A stretch of 64,000 nucleotides of DNA from assembly GCF_002939985.1 (NCBI RefSeq), contig NZ_MDFM01000022.1:21745-85744 (forward strand), read 5' to 3'. The notes beneath the pieces were generated by a model. It saw nothing but the letters and a program-made list of their open reading frames with translations. It was not told the origin of the DNA and did no database searches. The DNA is from Xanthomonas hortorum pv. cynarae. GTDB lineage: Bacteria > Pseudomonadota > Gammaproteobacteria > Xanthomonadales > Xanthomonadaceae. Position 1 is the stretch's first letter, and the number at the start of each line of letters is the position of its first letter. Position numbers and translations under genes: made by a program. Below are positions 17,793-27,007 of the stretch, one piece after another.

Positions 17793-19466
17793 ATGGCCAG
17801 CTTCTTTCGCCGCAACAAGCCAACCACGCCCGACAGCGCGCGTACCTCGCGCTACAGCCTGGAAGAACTGGCAGCCGCATTTCCGACCGCACCTTCTGCC
17901 GCCACCCCGGTTTCGCCGGTTGAGGCCATGCCAGCTGCTGCGCCGAGCGGCACGCCAGCAGCGGTGCCGGTTGCTGTACCGGTTGCCACACCTGCTCCCG
18001 CACAGGCCGAGCCGGCGACTCCCACGCCCGCTGCCGCTCCGGCCGAGCAGCTTGCGCAAGATATCGCCGCGCGTACCGGTCAGGCGCAGAGCATCGCGGC
18101 AGTGCCCACCGCGCCTGCCCCGCCGGCAACGCCCGCGCCTTCGGCATTGCAGGCACTGCCTGATCCCAAACCGCCTGTCACGCCTGCAGCCCCCACTCCA
18201 GTGGTGGTGGCGCCGGTTGTCGCGCAGCCGCACACCGCGCCAGTGCTGCCTGCTGCCGTGCCCGCGCAGCCTGCAACGCCTGCAGCGCCGTCGCAGACTG
18301 CTACCCCTGCGCTTGCACCTGCCGCACCATCGACGACTGCCACACCTGCCGCCCCGCCAGCTGCAACACCCGCTGTCGTTGCACCACCTGCTGCCGCACA
18401 GGCGTCTGCAGCTTCGCCCGTTACCGTAACCCCCGCCGTCGCCACGCCCGTCGTCACCCCACCGGTCGTCGTCAGCACCTCGCTACCGATGACCCAGGAC
18501 AACGACAGCATCGCTGGCCAGCGCGATGCGCTACCCGCAGCCCCGGCCGGCAAGCAGGGCTGGCGCGATCGTCTGCGCAACAGCACCTTCGCGCGCAGCT
18601 TCGGCGGTTTGTTCTCGCGCAACCCCAAGCTCGACGACGATCTGCTCGACGAGATCGAAACCGCACTGATCACCGCCGACGTCGGTATCGGCGCGACCAC
18701 CGCATTGGTCGAAGGCCTGCGCAAGCGCATGAAGTCGCGCGAGTTCGTCGATGCGCAGGCGATGTTCAAGGCGCTGCGCGCCGATCTCATCGCGCTGCTG
18801 CAGCCGGTCTCCAAACCATTGGTCATTGATCGCTCGGTCAAGCCGTTCGTGATCCTCACCGTGGGCGTCAACGGCGTTGGCAAGACCACCACCATCGGCA
18901 AGCTCGCCAAGCGCTTCAAGGACGAAGGCAACAGCTTGATGCTGGCCGCCGGCGACACCTTCCGCGCCGCTGCGGTGGCGCAATTGCAGGCCTGGGGCGA
19001 CCGCAACGGCGTGGCCGTGATCGCGCAGGGGCAAAACGCCGATGCCGCCTCGGTGGCGTTCGACGCGCTGCAGGCGGCCAAGGCGCGCGGCACCGAAGTG
19101 CTGATCGCCGACACCGCCGGCCGCCTGCACACCCAGACCGGGCTGATGAACGAGCTCGGCAAGATCCGCCGTGTGCTCGGCAAGATCGACGCCGCCGCAC
19201 CGCACGAAGTGCTGATGGTCATCGACGGCACCACCGGCCAGAACGCCATTTCGCAGCTGCGCCAGTTCCATGCCGCCGTCGGCGTCACCGGCCTGGTGGT
19301 CACCAAGCTCGACGGCACCGCCAAGGGCGGCGTGGTGTTCGCACTGGCGCGCGAGTTCAATATTCCGATCCGCTTCGCCGGCATCGGCGAGCGCCCGGAA
19401 GATCTACGCGTGTTCGACCCGGTCGCCTTCGTCGATGCGTTGCTGCCGGAAGCATTGGGCAGCTGA
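17793..19466 (+). CDS. ftsY: Signal recognition particle receptor FtsY
   Basis: 557 residues. The GTPase NG domain occupies the C-terminal 300 residues: G1 loop GVNGVGKTTTIGKLA near 358, then DTAGRLHTQ and TKLDGTAKGG. It docks ribosome-SRP complexes at the inner membrane. The N-terminal 230 residues are an unusually long Ala/Pro/Thr-rich acidic-poor linker preceded by a basic MASFFRRNK start. The frame opens 45 codons upstream, but ATG 17793 gives the FtsY-like N-terminus. A TAGAAT element lies some 30 bases upstream. mutY starts 32 bases after the stop, with a hairpin between. Confidence 0.96.
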   Translation: MASFFRRNKPTTPDSARTSRYSLEELAAAFPTAPSAATPVSPVEAMPAAAPSGTPAAVPVAVPVATPAPAQAEPATPTPAAAPAEQLAQDIAARTGQAQSIAAVPTAPAPPATPAPSALQALPDPKPPVTPAAPTPVVVAPVVAQPHTAPVLPAAVPAQPATPAAPSQTATPALAPAAPSTTATPAAPPAATPAVVAPPAAAQASAASPVTVTPAVATPVVTPPVVVSTSLPMTQDNDSIAGQRDALPAAPAGKQGWRDRLRNSTFARSFGGLFSRNPKLDDDLLDEIETALITADVGIGATTALVEGLRKRMKSREFVDAQAMFKALRADLIALLQPVSKPLVIDRSVKPFVILTVGVNGVGKTTTIGKLAKRFKDEGNSLMLAAGDTFRAAAVAQLQAWGDRNGVAVIAQGQNADAASVAFDALQAAKARGTEVLIADTAGRLHTQTGLMNELGKIRRVLGKIDAAAPHEVLMVIDGTTGQNAISQLRQFHAAVGVTGLVVTKLDGTAKGGVVFALAREFNIPIRFAGIGERPEDLRVFDPVAFVDALLPEALGS

Positions 19467-19468
19467 TC

Positions 19469-19492
19469 GGCAGACGCCTGCACGCGTCTGCC
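19469..19492. promoter_or_regulatory. Perfect 9-bp hairpin between ftsY and mutY
   Basis: GGCAGACGC and GCGTCTGCC pair perfectly around a six-base loop, directly after the ftsY stop and seven bases before the mutY ATG. There is no T-run, so it is a weak terminator at best. It covers the place where a mutY ribosome site would be, so it may modulate mutY translation. Confidence 0.4.
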
Positions 19493-19498
19493 GCCGTT

Positions 19499-20596
19499 AT
19501 GAAGTCATCGCCAGCAGAGCCCATGCCAGCCGACCACGCCACGCCCACCGCTGACGCTTTCGTCCACCGCCTGCTGCACTGGTTCGACGGCCACGGTCGT
19601 CACGATCTGCCCTGGCAACATCCGCGCGCGCCGTATCGGGTGTGGCTGTCGGAAATCATGCTGCAGCAGACCCAGGTCGCGGTGGTCATTCCGTATTTCC
19701 ACAAGTTCGTCGCCAGCTTTCCGACCCTGGCCGACCTGGCCGCAGCCGACAACGACACTGTAATGGCGCATTGGGCCGGGCTGGGCTACTACGCACGCGC
19801 ACGCAATCTGCATGCAGCCGCCAAGCAATGCGTCGCCTTGCATGACGGCGATTTGCCACGTGATTTCGATGCGCTGCTCGCGCTGCCCGGCATCGGCCGC
19901 AGCACGGCGGGCGCCATCCTCAGCCAGGCGTGGAGCGACCGCTTTGCCATCATGGACGGCAACGTCAAACGCGTGATGACGCGCTTCCATGGCATTGCCG
20001 GCTATCCCGGCCTGCCGGTGATCGAAAAGCAGTTATGGCAACTGGCCACAGCGCATGTCGCGCATGTGCCGGCCGGCCGCCTGGCCGACTACACACAGGC
20101 GCAAATGGATTTCGGCGCCACGCTGTGCACACGCGCGAAACCGGCGTGCGTGCTGTGTCCGTTGCAGGACGATTGCGTGGCGCGTCGCGATGGCCTGGTG
20201 GAAGCACTGCCCACGCCCAAGCCCGGCAAACAATTACCCGAGCGCGAAGCCACCGCGCTGCTGCTGGAAAACGCAGACAACCAGATCCTGCTGCAGCGCC
20301 GCCCGCCAACCGGTATCTGGGCCTCGTTATGGACGCTGCCACAGGCCGAGACCGACAGCGGCATGCGCGCATGGTTCGCCAACCATATCCAAGGTGATTA
20401 CGAGCGCGCCGATGAGATGCCGCTGATCGTGCACACCTTCAGCCATTACCGCCTGCATCTGCAGCCGTTGCGCATCCGCAAGGTCGCGCTGCGTACAGCG
20501 GTGCGCGACAATGACGATCTGCGCTGGGTGGCCCGCGCCGATCTCGCAGCGCTGGGCCTGCCGGCGCCGATCCGCAAACTGCTCGACGCTCTGTAA
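19499..20596 (+). CDS. mutY: A/G-specific adenine DNA glycosylase MutY
   Basis: 365 residues. Glu52 ([10 protein letters not shown]) is the catalytic acid, [12 protein letters not shown] with Asp153 (MDGNVKRV) is the helix-hairpin-helix/GPD core, and Cys210-X6-Cys217-X2-Cys220-X5-Cys226 binds the 4Fe-4S cluster. A Nudix-like C-terminal domain (from about 235) recognises 8-oxoguanine. It removes adenine mispaired with 8-oxoG. The ATG used has no obvious ribosome site and lies behind a hairpin; ATG 19523 is an alternative. yggX follows after 53 bases, matching the mutY-yggX order of gamma-proteobacteria. Confidence 0.95.
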   Translation: MKSSPAEPMPADHATPTADAFVHRLLHWFDGHGRHDLPWQHPRAPYRVWLSEIMLQQTQVAVVIPYFHKFVASFPTLADLAAADNDTVMAHWAGLGYYARARNLHAAAKQCVALHDGDLPRDFDALLALPGIGRSTAGAILSQAWSDRFAIMDGNVKRVMTRFHGIAGYPGLPVIEKQLWQLATAHVAHVPAGRLADYTQAQMDFGATLCTRAKPACVLCPLQDDCVARRDGLVEALPTPKPGKQLPEREATALLLENADNQILLQRRPPTGIWASLWTLPQAETDSGMRAWFANHIQGDYERADEMPLIVHTFSHYRLHLQPLRIRKVALRTAVRDNDDLRWVARADLAALGLPAPIRKLLDAL

Positions 20597-20649
20597 GGCG
20601 CACTCACACTCCAAGCGCGCACGTTGAGCGCGTATCCAAGGGAATTTGC

Positions 20650-20928
20650 ATGTCACGCACCGTGTTCTGCCAGTACCAGCAATGCGACACCGACGGCCTG
20701 GATTTTGTGCCGTATCCCGGCGAACTCGGCCAGCGTGTGTTCGCACACATCGGCAAGACCGCATGGCAGGCATGGTTGGCGCATCAGACCATGCTGATCA
20801 ACGAAAACCGGCTCTCGCCACGCGACCCCAAGCACCGCGCGTTTCTCGAAGCCGAATTGCAGAAGTTCCTGTTCGAGCGCAATGCCGACAAGCCGGATGG
20901 CTATGTCGCGCCGATGAGCGAAGAGTAA
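20650..20928 (+). CDS. yggX: Fe(2+)-trafficking/oxidative damage protection protein YggX
   Basis: 92 residues matching the short YggX family along its length: [10 protein letters not shown] start, [12 protein letters not shown], and the central [14 protein letters not shown] helix. The N-terminal Cys7 is the conserved one. The family protects iron-sulfur enzymes against oxidants, which fits the adjacent 4Fe-4S enzyme MutY. It is probably transcribed with mutY. Downstream begins a repeat-rich gap. Confidence 0.94.
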   Translation: MSRTVFCQYQQCDTDGLDFVPYPGELGQRVFAHIGKTAWQAWLAHQTMLINENRLSPRDPKHRAFLEAELQKFLFERNADKPDGYVAPMSEE

Positions 20929-20989
20929 GCGCGTCCATCGGGCGCCATTGTGCTCACCGCCAGGCGGGCGCGCAGCCTGCCGACTAAAA

Positions 20990-21127
20990 GCGGCTAACAA
21001 AATGTAGCGAGCGGTCGTCAGGTGGGCGTGGACGGCGCGCAGGGGCCGGAGTGTAAGCGTGGTACATGAGGATTCCGAGCACCATCCGCGCACGCCTGGC
21101 GGCCGCGCAGTAGTTTTGTTAGTCGCT
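20990..21127. repeat. MITE-like element A with GCGGCTAACAAAA ends
   Basis: About 138 bases bounded by GCGGCTAACAAAATG on the left and TTTTGTTAGTCGCT on the right, which are inverted copies of each other. No open frame of note lies inside. Related ends recur at 21654-21715 and around 32535-32895. The terminal-inverted-repeat structure and lack of coding capacity suit a non-autonomous mobile element. Confidence 0.6.
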
Positions 21128-21249
21128 CTAAATGCAGCACTGATTTAGAACTGCTAAAAACGACTTCATGCCGGTCCGTTGCTGAGCGGATGATTTGGGT
21201 CGTCGCTGTAGGGCGGATGATCTGCGGCTTGGCTGCGGCTTGGCTGCAG

Positions 21250-21355
21250 GGCCCTTGCCCGCCCACCCTCGCGGGACACGCCGCAAGTACATCCATGTAG
21301 GCTCTTACGCGGCATCCATGCCGCGTAAGGTCCCGCGACGGTGGGCGGGCAAGGA
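21250..21355. repeat. Long hairpin repeat, copy 1 (inverted orientation)
   Basis: Outer arms GGCCCTTGCCCGCCCACC and GGTGGGCGGGCAAGGACC pair, followed by inner arms CGCGGGAC/GTCCCGCG. The loop carries CCGCAAGTACATCCATGTAG and GGCATCCATGCCG. The loop core is the reverse complement of copies 2 and 3, so this copy is inserted in the opposite orientation. Confidence 0.7.
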
Positions 21356-21496
21356 CCAGTGGAGATGGTCGGTGTGCGTGGTGCAAGCAATGCATGAGGT
21401 AAGAGGCAAGTTGTTTGGATGACGGCGTGTCCTACAGCTCCCAAATGCAATGTGATTAACAGGCAGGCTTTCAACAAAGCAACCGACTCACTTTCT

Positions 21497-21605
21497 GGCG
21501 CGGTGCCCTCACCGATTGCGGGACCGTGTGGCGGCATGGATGCCGCCACCGAGCCTACATGGACGTACTTGCGGCGTGTCCCGCGAGCGGTGAGGGCACC
21601 GCGCC
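21497..21605. repeat. Long hairpin repeat, copy 2
   Basis: Outer arms GGCGCGGTGCCCTCACCG and CGGTGAGGGCACCGCGCC pair perfectly. The core holds GGCGGCATGGATGCCGCC and CTACATGGACGTACTTGCGG. The outer arms differ in sequence from copies 1 and 3 while still complementing each other, so arm pairing is conserved even though arm sequence is not. Confidence 0.7.
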
Positions 21606-21653
21606 CTCGACCGACTCAGCATTTGAGCTGGGCTGCATCCAACAAGAGGCGAC

Positions 21654-21715
21654 CAACAAAACCACTACGCTCACCGCCAGGCGACCGCTCTCTACGTTTT
21701 ATTAGTCGCTCTTGG
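21654..21715. repeat. MITE-like element B, short form
   Basis: 62 bases from AACAAAACCACTACG to TACGTTTTATTAGTCGCT. The right part resembles the reverse complement of the left end of element A (GCGACCGCTC against GAGCGGTCGT). It looks like an internally deleted, inverted derivative of the same family. Confidence 0.5.
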
Positions 21716-21762
21716 CTGCAACACTTTCAACCAGGCATCTGCATTGCATCGGCAAACACCGA

Positions 21763-23381
21763 TCAACAGACACCAACAGGCCCGTCCAGCAACAAGCGGA
21801 TACGCTTGAGCAATTCCTTCTGCGTATACGGCTTATTGACCACGCCGAACTCCGCGCCACCCGCGTCGGTGCGCTGGATGCCGTCATCGGCGTAGCCGGT
21901 AATGAGCAGAACCTTGATGTTGGGCAGCATGCGGCAGGCCTCGCGTGCGAGCACCACACCATTCATGCCGCCCGGCATGATCAGATAGGTGAACAACGCA
22001 TCCACCTCCGGATGCAGCTCCAGCACTGCAATTGCTTCGCGTCCGCTGGATGCGCACAGGACACGGTAGCCGGCACCTTCCAAAAAGAGCTTGGCAACCA
22101 CCGCCACGTCCGGCTTGTCTTCCACGATCAGGATGTTCTCGCTACCGCCCTGCCCGATCACGCGCTGTTTGACCGCCTGCACGTCGTCCGCATACTCGCT
22201 GGATGCCGGGAAATACAGCCGTACCGTGGTGCCCTCGCCCACTTCGCTATGGATGCGCACGGTGCCGCCAGACTGCTTGACGAAGCCGTACACCATCGAC
22301 AACCCCAGCCCGGTGCCCTGGCCTTCTTCCTTGGTGGTGAAGAACGGCTCCATCACCCGGCTGGCGATGTCCGGCGGCATGCCCGAGCCGGTGTCGCGCA
22401 CTGCGATGCTCACATAGCGGCCCGGTGCCAACTGGTGATACGCGGACAGATCGTGGCTGGTGATCGCGTCTGTACCGTGACTTCCTTGCGCTCGGCATAG
22501 GCCATCGCATCGCGCGCGTTGATCAACACATTCAGCAGCGCCATCTCGGCCTGGGTGGTGTCGATCTGGCAATTCCACAGCCCCTCTTCCAGCGACTGCC
22601 GCAGGCTGATGTCGCCGCCCAGCGTGCGCTCGGCCATGTTGTTCATGCCCGACACCAGACCGTTGAGATTCACCACGCCGCCGCGCAACTTCTGCTTGCG
22701 CGAAAACGCGAGCAATTGTTAAGTGAGCGTGGCCGCCTTGGCCGCAGCAGCGGCCGCCTGCTCGGCACTGAACGCAATGCGTTTGGCATTGCCACCGCCG
22801 TCCGCAGCCATCATCTGAATCACTTCCAGATGGCCGGACATCACCTGCAGCAGATTATTGAAATCGTGCTCGATACCGCCGGTCAATTGACCCAGCGCTT
22901 CCATCTTCTGCGCCTGACGCAAGGCATCCTCGGCATCGCGGCGACGGCTCACATCCAGCTGCGAACCGAAGAAATACACCAGCTCGCCCTTGTCATCGAA
23001 CACCGGCGAGACGAACAGCGCATTCCAGAACGGAGAACCGTCCTTGCGGTAATTCAGCACTTCGGTGGCGAATGCGCGACGGTTGGCGATGGAATCGCGA
23101 ACCTCGTTGACGTTGGCCGGGTCGGTATCCGGCCCCTGCAGAAAACGGCAATTGTGGCCGATGACCTCTTCCGACGAATACCCGGTCATTTCCAGGAATG
23201 CGCGGTTGGCGAACACGATGGGGTTGTCCAGCAGATGCGGGTCGGTCACCGTCATCGGCATCCGCGTGGTTTCCACCGCGGCAAAAAAGATATCCGAGCG
23301 TTGCTTCTCGACAGGAGGACCGCGAGATCCGCTGATGTGGGGCGCACATGGCGCTCCGTGACCGGGATCGTTCAAGTGCAT
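21763..23381 (-). pseudogene. Broken LOV-domain hybrid histidine kinase
   Basis: Three parts of one gene are visible. From 23381 an N-terminal LOV domain with the photo-adduct Cys in GHNCRFLQG (about residue 78), a PAC segment and the H-box [12 protein letters not shown]. Then TAA at 22719-22721 where the kinase family has a Gln codon (LTQ-QLLAFSRK), an in-frame nonsense change. The ATPase part continues in the same frame to about 22465 and then shifts frame (VTVQ before DAITSHDLSAY). The last part has GSGMPPDIASRVMEPFFTTK, GQGTGLGLS and a receiver in which the phospho-acceptor position reads FTYLIMPGG, Tyr instead of Asp. Intact Xanthomonas relatives are blue-light sensors affecting adhesion and virulence. 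The start is uncertain. Confidence 0.85.
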
Positions 23382-23490
23382 CTTCTGCGCAGGGCAATGT
23401 TCATGACCGGAGTCTAGTTGGAGGCGGTCAGTTGACTCCTCACATGCACTGCGTACGTTTTGCCACTACCGCAGCGCTCGCCCGTGCAGG

Positions 23491-23823
23491 CTAGTGTGGC
23501 GCAACCTTGGAAAACACATTGATCACCACTGCCCCAGCCGCGATCAACCCCATACCCAGCATCGCCGGTGCATCCAGCCGTTGCCCGTGGAGTGCCCACG
23601 CCACCAGCGAAATCAGCACGATGCCCGCGCCCGACCACAGGGCGTAGGCGATGCCGACCGGGATGACACGCAATGTGAGCCCCAGAAAATAAAACGAAAT
23701 GCCGTAGCCGAGCACCGTCAGCAGCGATGGCCACAAGCGCGTGAAGCCTTCGCTGGATTTGAGCGCCGAGGTCGCGGTGACTTCTGCGCAGATTGCCACC
23801 GCCAGGAACACCCAGTTCTTCAT
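23491..23823 (-). CDS. SMR family multidrug/quaternary-ammonium efflux protein
   Basis: 110 residues with four hydrophobic helices. Glu14 in TM1 ([13 protein letters not shown]) is the proton/drug-coupling residue, and [11 protein letters not shown] in TM3 is the family signature. It works as a dual-topology or homodimeric antiporter in the inner membrane. Sequence alone does not separate EmrE-like from guanidinium (Gdx/SugE) export, but TM1 with [11 protein letters not shown] is closer to EmrE/QacE. The start MKNWVF is the only one that gives a proper TM1. Confidence 0.88.
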   Translation of the reverse strand: MKNWVFLAVAICAEVTATSALKSSEGFTRLWPSLLTVLGYGISFYFLGLTLRVIPVGIAYALWSGAGIVLISLVAWALHGQRLDAPAMLGMGLIAAGAVVINVFSKVAPH

Positions 23824-24110
23824 CGCTGCCACCTTGTCGTCCGCAATCCGGCGACCATAACCGCCAGCGCCGGCTTGCATGCAAGCGCGCAGCTGTGAGC
23901 CATCGCAGACATGGTCGCTTGCTGCAAGCCAGCCAAGCGTGGTGCCACAGGCTGCCATGCGTAGACGTCCGCAGACGTGCATCGGCAAGGTTTTGCCGTA
24001 GCATGCGCGGGCAGCAAGCAGCTCCTGCGCCGCGTCCGGCCTTTCTGGCACCGTTGCGCGCATTCTTTTCCGCGCCAGTGCCTTCGTCTGGCGACCCATG
24101 CGATATCACC

Positions 24111-24785
24111 ATGCCGGGCTACCAGACCCAGATTCACGAGTTGACCTTCGGGCAACTGACCTACGTCATTCGCGCACTGGCCGACAAGCAGCAGTACGCC
24201 GATCCCGATGAAAGCGCAGCTGACGCGGGCATTTCGTCCGCGCAGTGGAGTCTGTTCGGCCAAGTCTGGCCGGCCGGGCAACTGCTGGCCGAAGCGATGG
24301 CCACGCGCCCGATCGAAGGCAGACGCATCCTCGAACTCGGTTGCGGCTTGGGGCTGGCGAGTCTGGTGCTGCGCAGGCGCGGCGCCGACGTCGTCGCCAG
24401 CGATCACCACCCGCTGGCCGAAGTGTTTCTGGCCTACAACGCTGCGCTCAATGCGCTGGAATCGGTGCCGTACCGGCGCCTGGACTGGGATACCGGCGCG
24501 CCGAACATGGGCCAGTTCGACATGATCATCGCCAGCGATGTGCTCTACGAAACCCGCCACGCCACCATGCTGGCAAAACTCATCCCCGCGCTTGCCAAGC
24601 CCTCGTGCGAGATCGTCATCAGCGACCCGGGCCGCGGTAATGCCAATGCGCTATCGCGCATGCTCGCAGACATCGGGTTTTCGCTGATTGCCGGCGATCG
24701 CCAGGCCTCGGTGCAGGTGGCCAAGGCACCGCGTCTGTTCGTCTATCGGCGCAACATGGACAACTGGTGGCCGGCAGGCGGCTGA
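24111..24785 (+). CDS. Class I SAM-dependent methyltransferase (METTL21-like)
   Basis: 224 residues. Motif I ILELGCGLGLASLVL lies near residue 68, followed by the acidic loop VVASDHHP and the post-II motif MIIASDVLYE. The VLYE/ASD pattern and the N-terminal WPAGQLLAE segment resemble the lysine-methylating METTL21/nicotinamide-methyltransferase-like group, so a protein substrate is possible. The ATG was chosen because the family N-terminus starts here; the frame is open far upstream without homology. It stands alone between the SMR gene (divergent) and a convergent secreted-protein gene. Confidence 0.75.
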   Translation: MPGYQTQIHELTFGQLTYVIRALADKQQYADPDESAADAGISSAQWSLFGQVWPAGQLLAEAMATRPIEGRRILELGCGLGLASLVLRRRGADVVASDHHPLAEVFLAYNAALNALESVPYRRLDWDTGAPNMGQFDMIIASDVLYETRHATMLAKLIPALAKPSCEIVISDPGRGNANALSRMLADIGFSLIAGDRQASVQVAKAPRLFVYRRNMDNWWPAGG

Positions 24786-24801
24786 TCGCAGCGCTATGCC
24801 A

Positions 24802-25416
24802 TCACGGCGTCGGCGTGTACGCCGACAGCGACACCGGCTTGCGCGGGTCGGCCTTGATCTCGGTGTGCTCACTCATCCGCATCGCATCGGCGTCAGGCCT
24901 GTCATCGGTATTCATTTCCCAGCTTTCCGTCACACGCTTGTGGAAAAAGAACCCACCGCGCGCACGGTCGTAGCGGAAGGTGATGTAGTCGGTCCAATGC
25001 TGCCCGCACGACACGCCATTCTGTACGGTGAAATACGCGCCCTTCGCCACCAAGCCTTCTTCGCCATCCAGAAACGGATCGCACTGGCCGCCTTCGTCGG
25101 CCTTGAAGATCACCCGCGTATTGCGCCCGGCTTCGACAAAGCCACCGTCCGCGTTCGCCACCAACACCAGCAAGGTGCGTGCAGGCGCGGCGCGCCCGCT
25201 GGAGCGCAGCGCATCCAAGGTGCCTTCAGACGCGGCGCGCAGGGCCACCACATAATCCTGCCGGCCGTCTCCAGTCAGATCCGCAGTGGCAACGCCGATC
25301 ACCGTCTGCCCGGCAGGCAGCAACTTCGACGCATTCGCAGGCAGCGTGGATGCGCCACACGGCACGGCCGCAGCCAGTGCCATTGCCATTACCAACCACC
25401 AGTGGTGTTTCGTCAT
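24802..25416 (-). CDS. Secreted protein with FG-GAP-like calcium loop, unknown role
   Basis: 204 residues with a clear signal peptide (MTKHHWWLVMAMALAAAVPCGAS). ATADLTGDGRQDYVVAL near residue 45 matches the DxDxDG-type loop of FG-GAP/VCBS repeats. The rest has no family I recognise; two cysteines in GGQCDPF and VSCGQ could form a disulfide. It ends 16 bases from the stop of the convergent methyltransferase gene. A periplasmic or secreted location is the only firm statement. Confidence 0.65.
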   Translation of the reverse strand: MTKHHWWLVMAMALAAAVPCGASTLPANASKLLPAGQTVIGVATADLTGDGRQDYVVALRAASEGTLDALRSSGRAAPARTLLVLVANADGGFVEAGRNTRVIFKADEGGQCDPFLDGEEGLVAKGAYFTVQNGVSCGQHWTDYITFRYDRARGGFFFHKRVTESWEMNTDDRPDADAMRMSEHTEIKADPRKPVSLSAYTPTP

Positions 25417-25569
25417 TGCCGTTCCTTCGTCCGATCAAGGCCACAAGGATACCCGGCCATGCAGGCTCCTCGACCGGTGATGCGTTGCGGAGTACCACGC
25501 GCTGCAGCGCCACAGGCGACTGAGCACCACCTGCGCACAGCCAACAACTCACACACCGTTGTGGTGGCG

Positions 25570-25836
25570 CTAGGTCTCGCGAACCCGGTATTCCTTCGGA
25601 TCCAGAAACTCCGCCAGGCAGGAGCCGACGCGCAGCGCCTGCTCACGCGCATCGCCGCGATACTCGCCCTGCCCGGCGCCCTCGATCGTGGCCACTGGCG
25701 ACGCGCGGTCGCGGTGGTAGACGAACGCGGTCGAGAGCCACAACGTCGCGCCAGGCGCCTGGCTTTCCAACGTCTCCACGCGGAACTCACCGCAGTACCC
25801 ATGAATCAACGTGCGTCGAAGTGTCTTGTGCGTCAT
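25570..25836 (-). CDS. Small conserved-looking protein, unknown function
   Basis: 88 residues from MTHKTLRRT. It has a balanced composition and few rare residues, ending LAEFLDPKEYRVRET, and reads like a real cytosolic protein (GYCGEFRVETLE, WLSTAFVYHRD). I do not recognise the family. The frame extends 33 codons upstream, but that part is Arg/Leu-rich and unconvincing. It is followed by 150 bases without features and then the secreted protein gene. Confidence 0.5.
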   Translation of the reverse strand: MTHKTLRRTLIHGYCGEFRVETLESQAPGATLWLSTAFVYHRDRASPVATIEGAGQGEYRGDAREQALRVGSCLAEFLDPKEYRVRET

Positions 25837-26061
25837 GCGCGCAAGTATCGCCACGCGCAGTTGAAGACGACGTGGAAGCAAAGCACTCATCGCGACAGTG
25901 CGCAGATTGATTGAGAGAGCGGCCCGCGGCGTCATTCGATTCGATCTGCAAACACGATCCGCGACACAGCCTTATCGTCAAAGCACTCATCGACAGACAC
26001 GACAAAACCGCCCGCCAATCTGTATGCAGGTCTGGCTCAAAGGAAACACAACAAGAGTCTG

Positions 26062-26102
26062 AAAACCCGGCTATTGCCGGAAAGCCTTGCGAATGAAGGC
26101 TT
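26062..26102 (-). terminator. Tandem hairpin terminator after tRNA-Phe
   Basis: On the minus strand AAGCCTT-CATTCGC-AAGGCTT is followed directly by CCGGC-AATA-GCCGG and TTTTC. The pair begins five bases after the tRNA 3' end, as expected for an intrinsic terminator of this tRNA transcript. Confidence 0.75.
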
Positions 26103-26107
26103 GGAAA

Positions 26108-26183
26108 TGGTGGCCGAGGACGGAATCGAACCGCCGACACGGGGATTTTCAATCCCCTGCTCTACCAACTGAGCTACTCGGCC
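26108..26183 (-). tRNA. tRNA-Phe (GAA)
   Basis: 76 bases fold as a complete cloverleaf, from GGCCGAGTAGCTCAG to the encoded CCA end. The anticodon stem GGGGA/TCCCC encloses TTGAAAA with anticodon GAA. The T-arm reads GGCGGTTCGATTCCGTC. It is flanked downstream by a tandem hairpin terminator. Confidence 0.97.
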
Positions 26184-26363
26184 ACTACCTGCAACGCGAT
26201 GCCTGCGTTGCGAGGACGCGCATCATAGCGAGCAGGCGCAGTTTGGGCAAGCCTTGCGCGCAACTTTGTTGCGGGCCGGTGCCGGCAGCCGGGTTTCTTG
26301 CGCCGGTTCACGCCGCGCGGCGGGTGGCATGGCCTAGCCTGCGCGCGTCCCGAGGAGATTGTC

Positions 26364-26900
26364 ATGCGCCTGCCCCGCCTGCTGCTGTCGTTCGCTTTGC
26401 TGCTGCCATTGACCGGTATTGCCCAACAGCCGATACGCGCGGTGCCGCAGCTGGACATCTCACGCTACGCCGGGCAGTGGCACGAGATCGCGCACCTGCC
26501 GGTCTCGTTCCAGAAGAAGTGCCGCAGCGATATCACCGCCAGCTACACCTTGCGCGACGATGGTTTGATCGGCGTGCGTAACGGCTGCCGCACTGCCGAA
26601 GGCGCCCTGACCCAGGCCGAGGGTGTAGCGCGACCTGTCTCCGGGCAACCCGGCCAGTTGCAGGTGCGCTTCGCCCCGGAATGGCTGAGCTGGCTGCCAC
26701 TGGTGTGGGCCGACTATTGGGTGATCGCGCTCGACCCGGACTACCAATGGGCGGTGGTCGGCGAGCCGGATCGCAAGTACCTGTGGATCCTGTCGCGCTC
26801 GCCACAGATGCAGCGCGCGCAGTTCGAGCAACTCAAGCGCCAGGCCACGCAGATGGGCTACGACCTGTCGCCGCTGATTGTGGCGGCGCCATTGCTGTGA
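26364..26900 (+). CDS. Bacterial lipocalin (Blc family), exported
   Basis: 178 residues. The N-terminus has a signal peptide without a lipobox Cys (LLLPLTGIAQQ), so unlike E. coli Blc it should be soluble in the periplasm. The lipocalin motif ISRYAGQWHEIAHLP with GxW near residue 37 and WADYWVIALDPDYQWAVVGEP plus YLWILSR define the barrel. The family binds lipids or lysophospholipids and is linked to envelope stress. A GAGGAG ribosome site sits eight bases before the ATG. No operon partner is apparent. Confidence 0.88.
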   Translation: MRLPRLLLSFALLLPLTGIAQQPIRAVPQLDISRYAGQWHEIAHLPVSFQKKCRSDITASYTLRDDGLIGVRNGCRTAEGALTQAEGVARPVSGQPGQLQVRFAPEWLSWLPLVWADYWVIALDPDYQWAVVGEPDRKYLWILSRSPQMQRAQFEQLKRQATQMGYDLSPLIVAAPLL

Positions 26901-27007
26901 GTGCAGCGCCCTGACCGCACGCCCTCAGTCCCCGTTGCCGCAGCAAGGCAGCAACCGTACTGCGTAGTATTCTTGGCGCCGCCTTACCCAGCCAAGGATC
27001 CGAGTAC

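Larger units (their letters stand above)
20929..21762. other. Repeat-filled gap without convincing genes
   Basis: 834 bases between yggX and the LOV-kinase pseudogene. It contains two MITE-like elements (20990-21127, 21654-21715) and two long hairpin repeats (21250-21355, 21497-21605), described separately. Short open frames here are products of the repeats and carry no recognisable domain, codon pattern or ribosome site. Confidence 0.7.

Noticed and set aside
21166..21605. Short frames encoding RTPTISTGPCPP- or AASMPRK-like peptides
   Set aside because: They arise from the hairpin repeats and recur at 32605-32889 for that reason; not genes.
20929..21762. CRISPR-like spacing of repeats
   Set aside because: Only two hairpin copies, in opposite orientations and 100 bases or more long; no short regular repeats or cas genes anywhere in the window.
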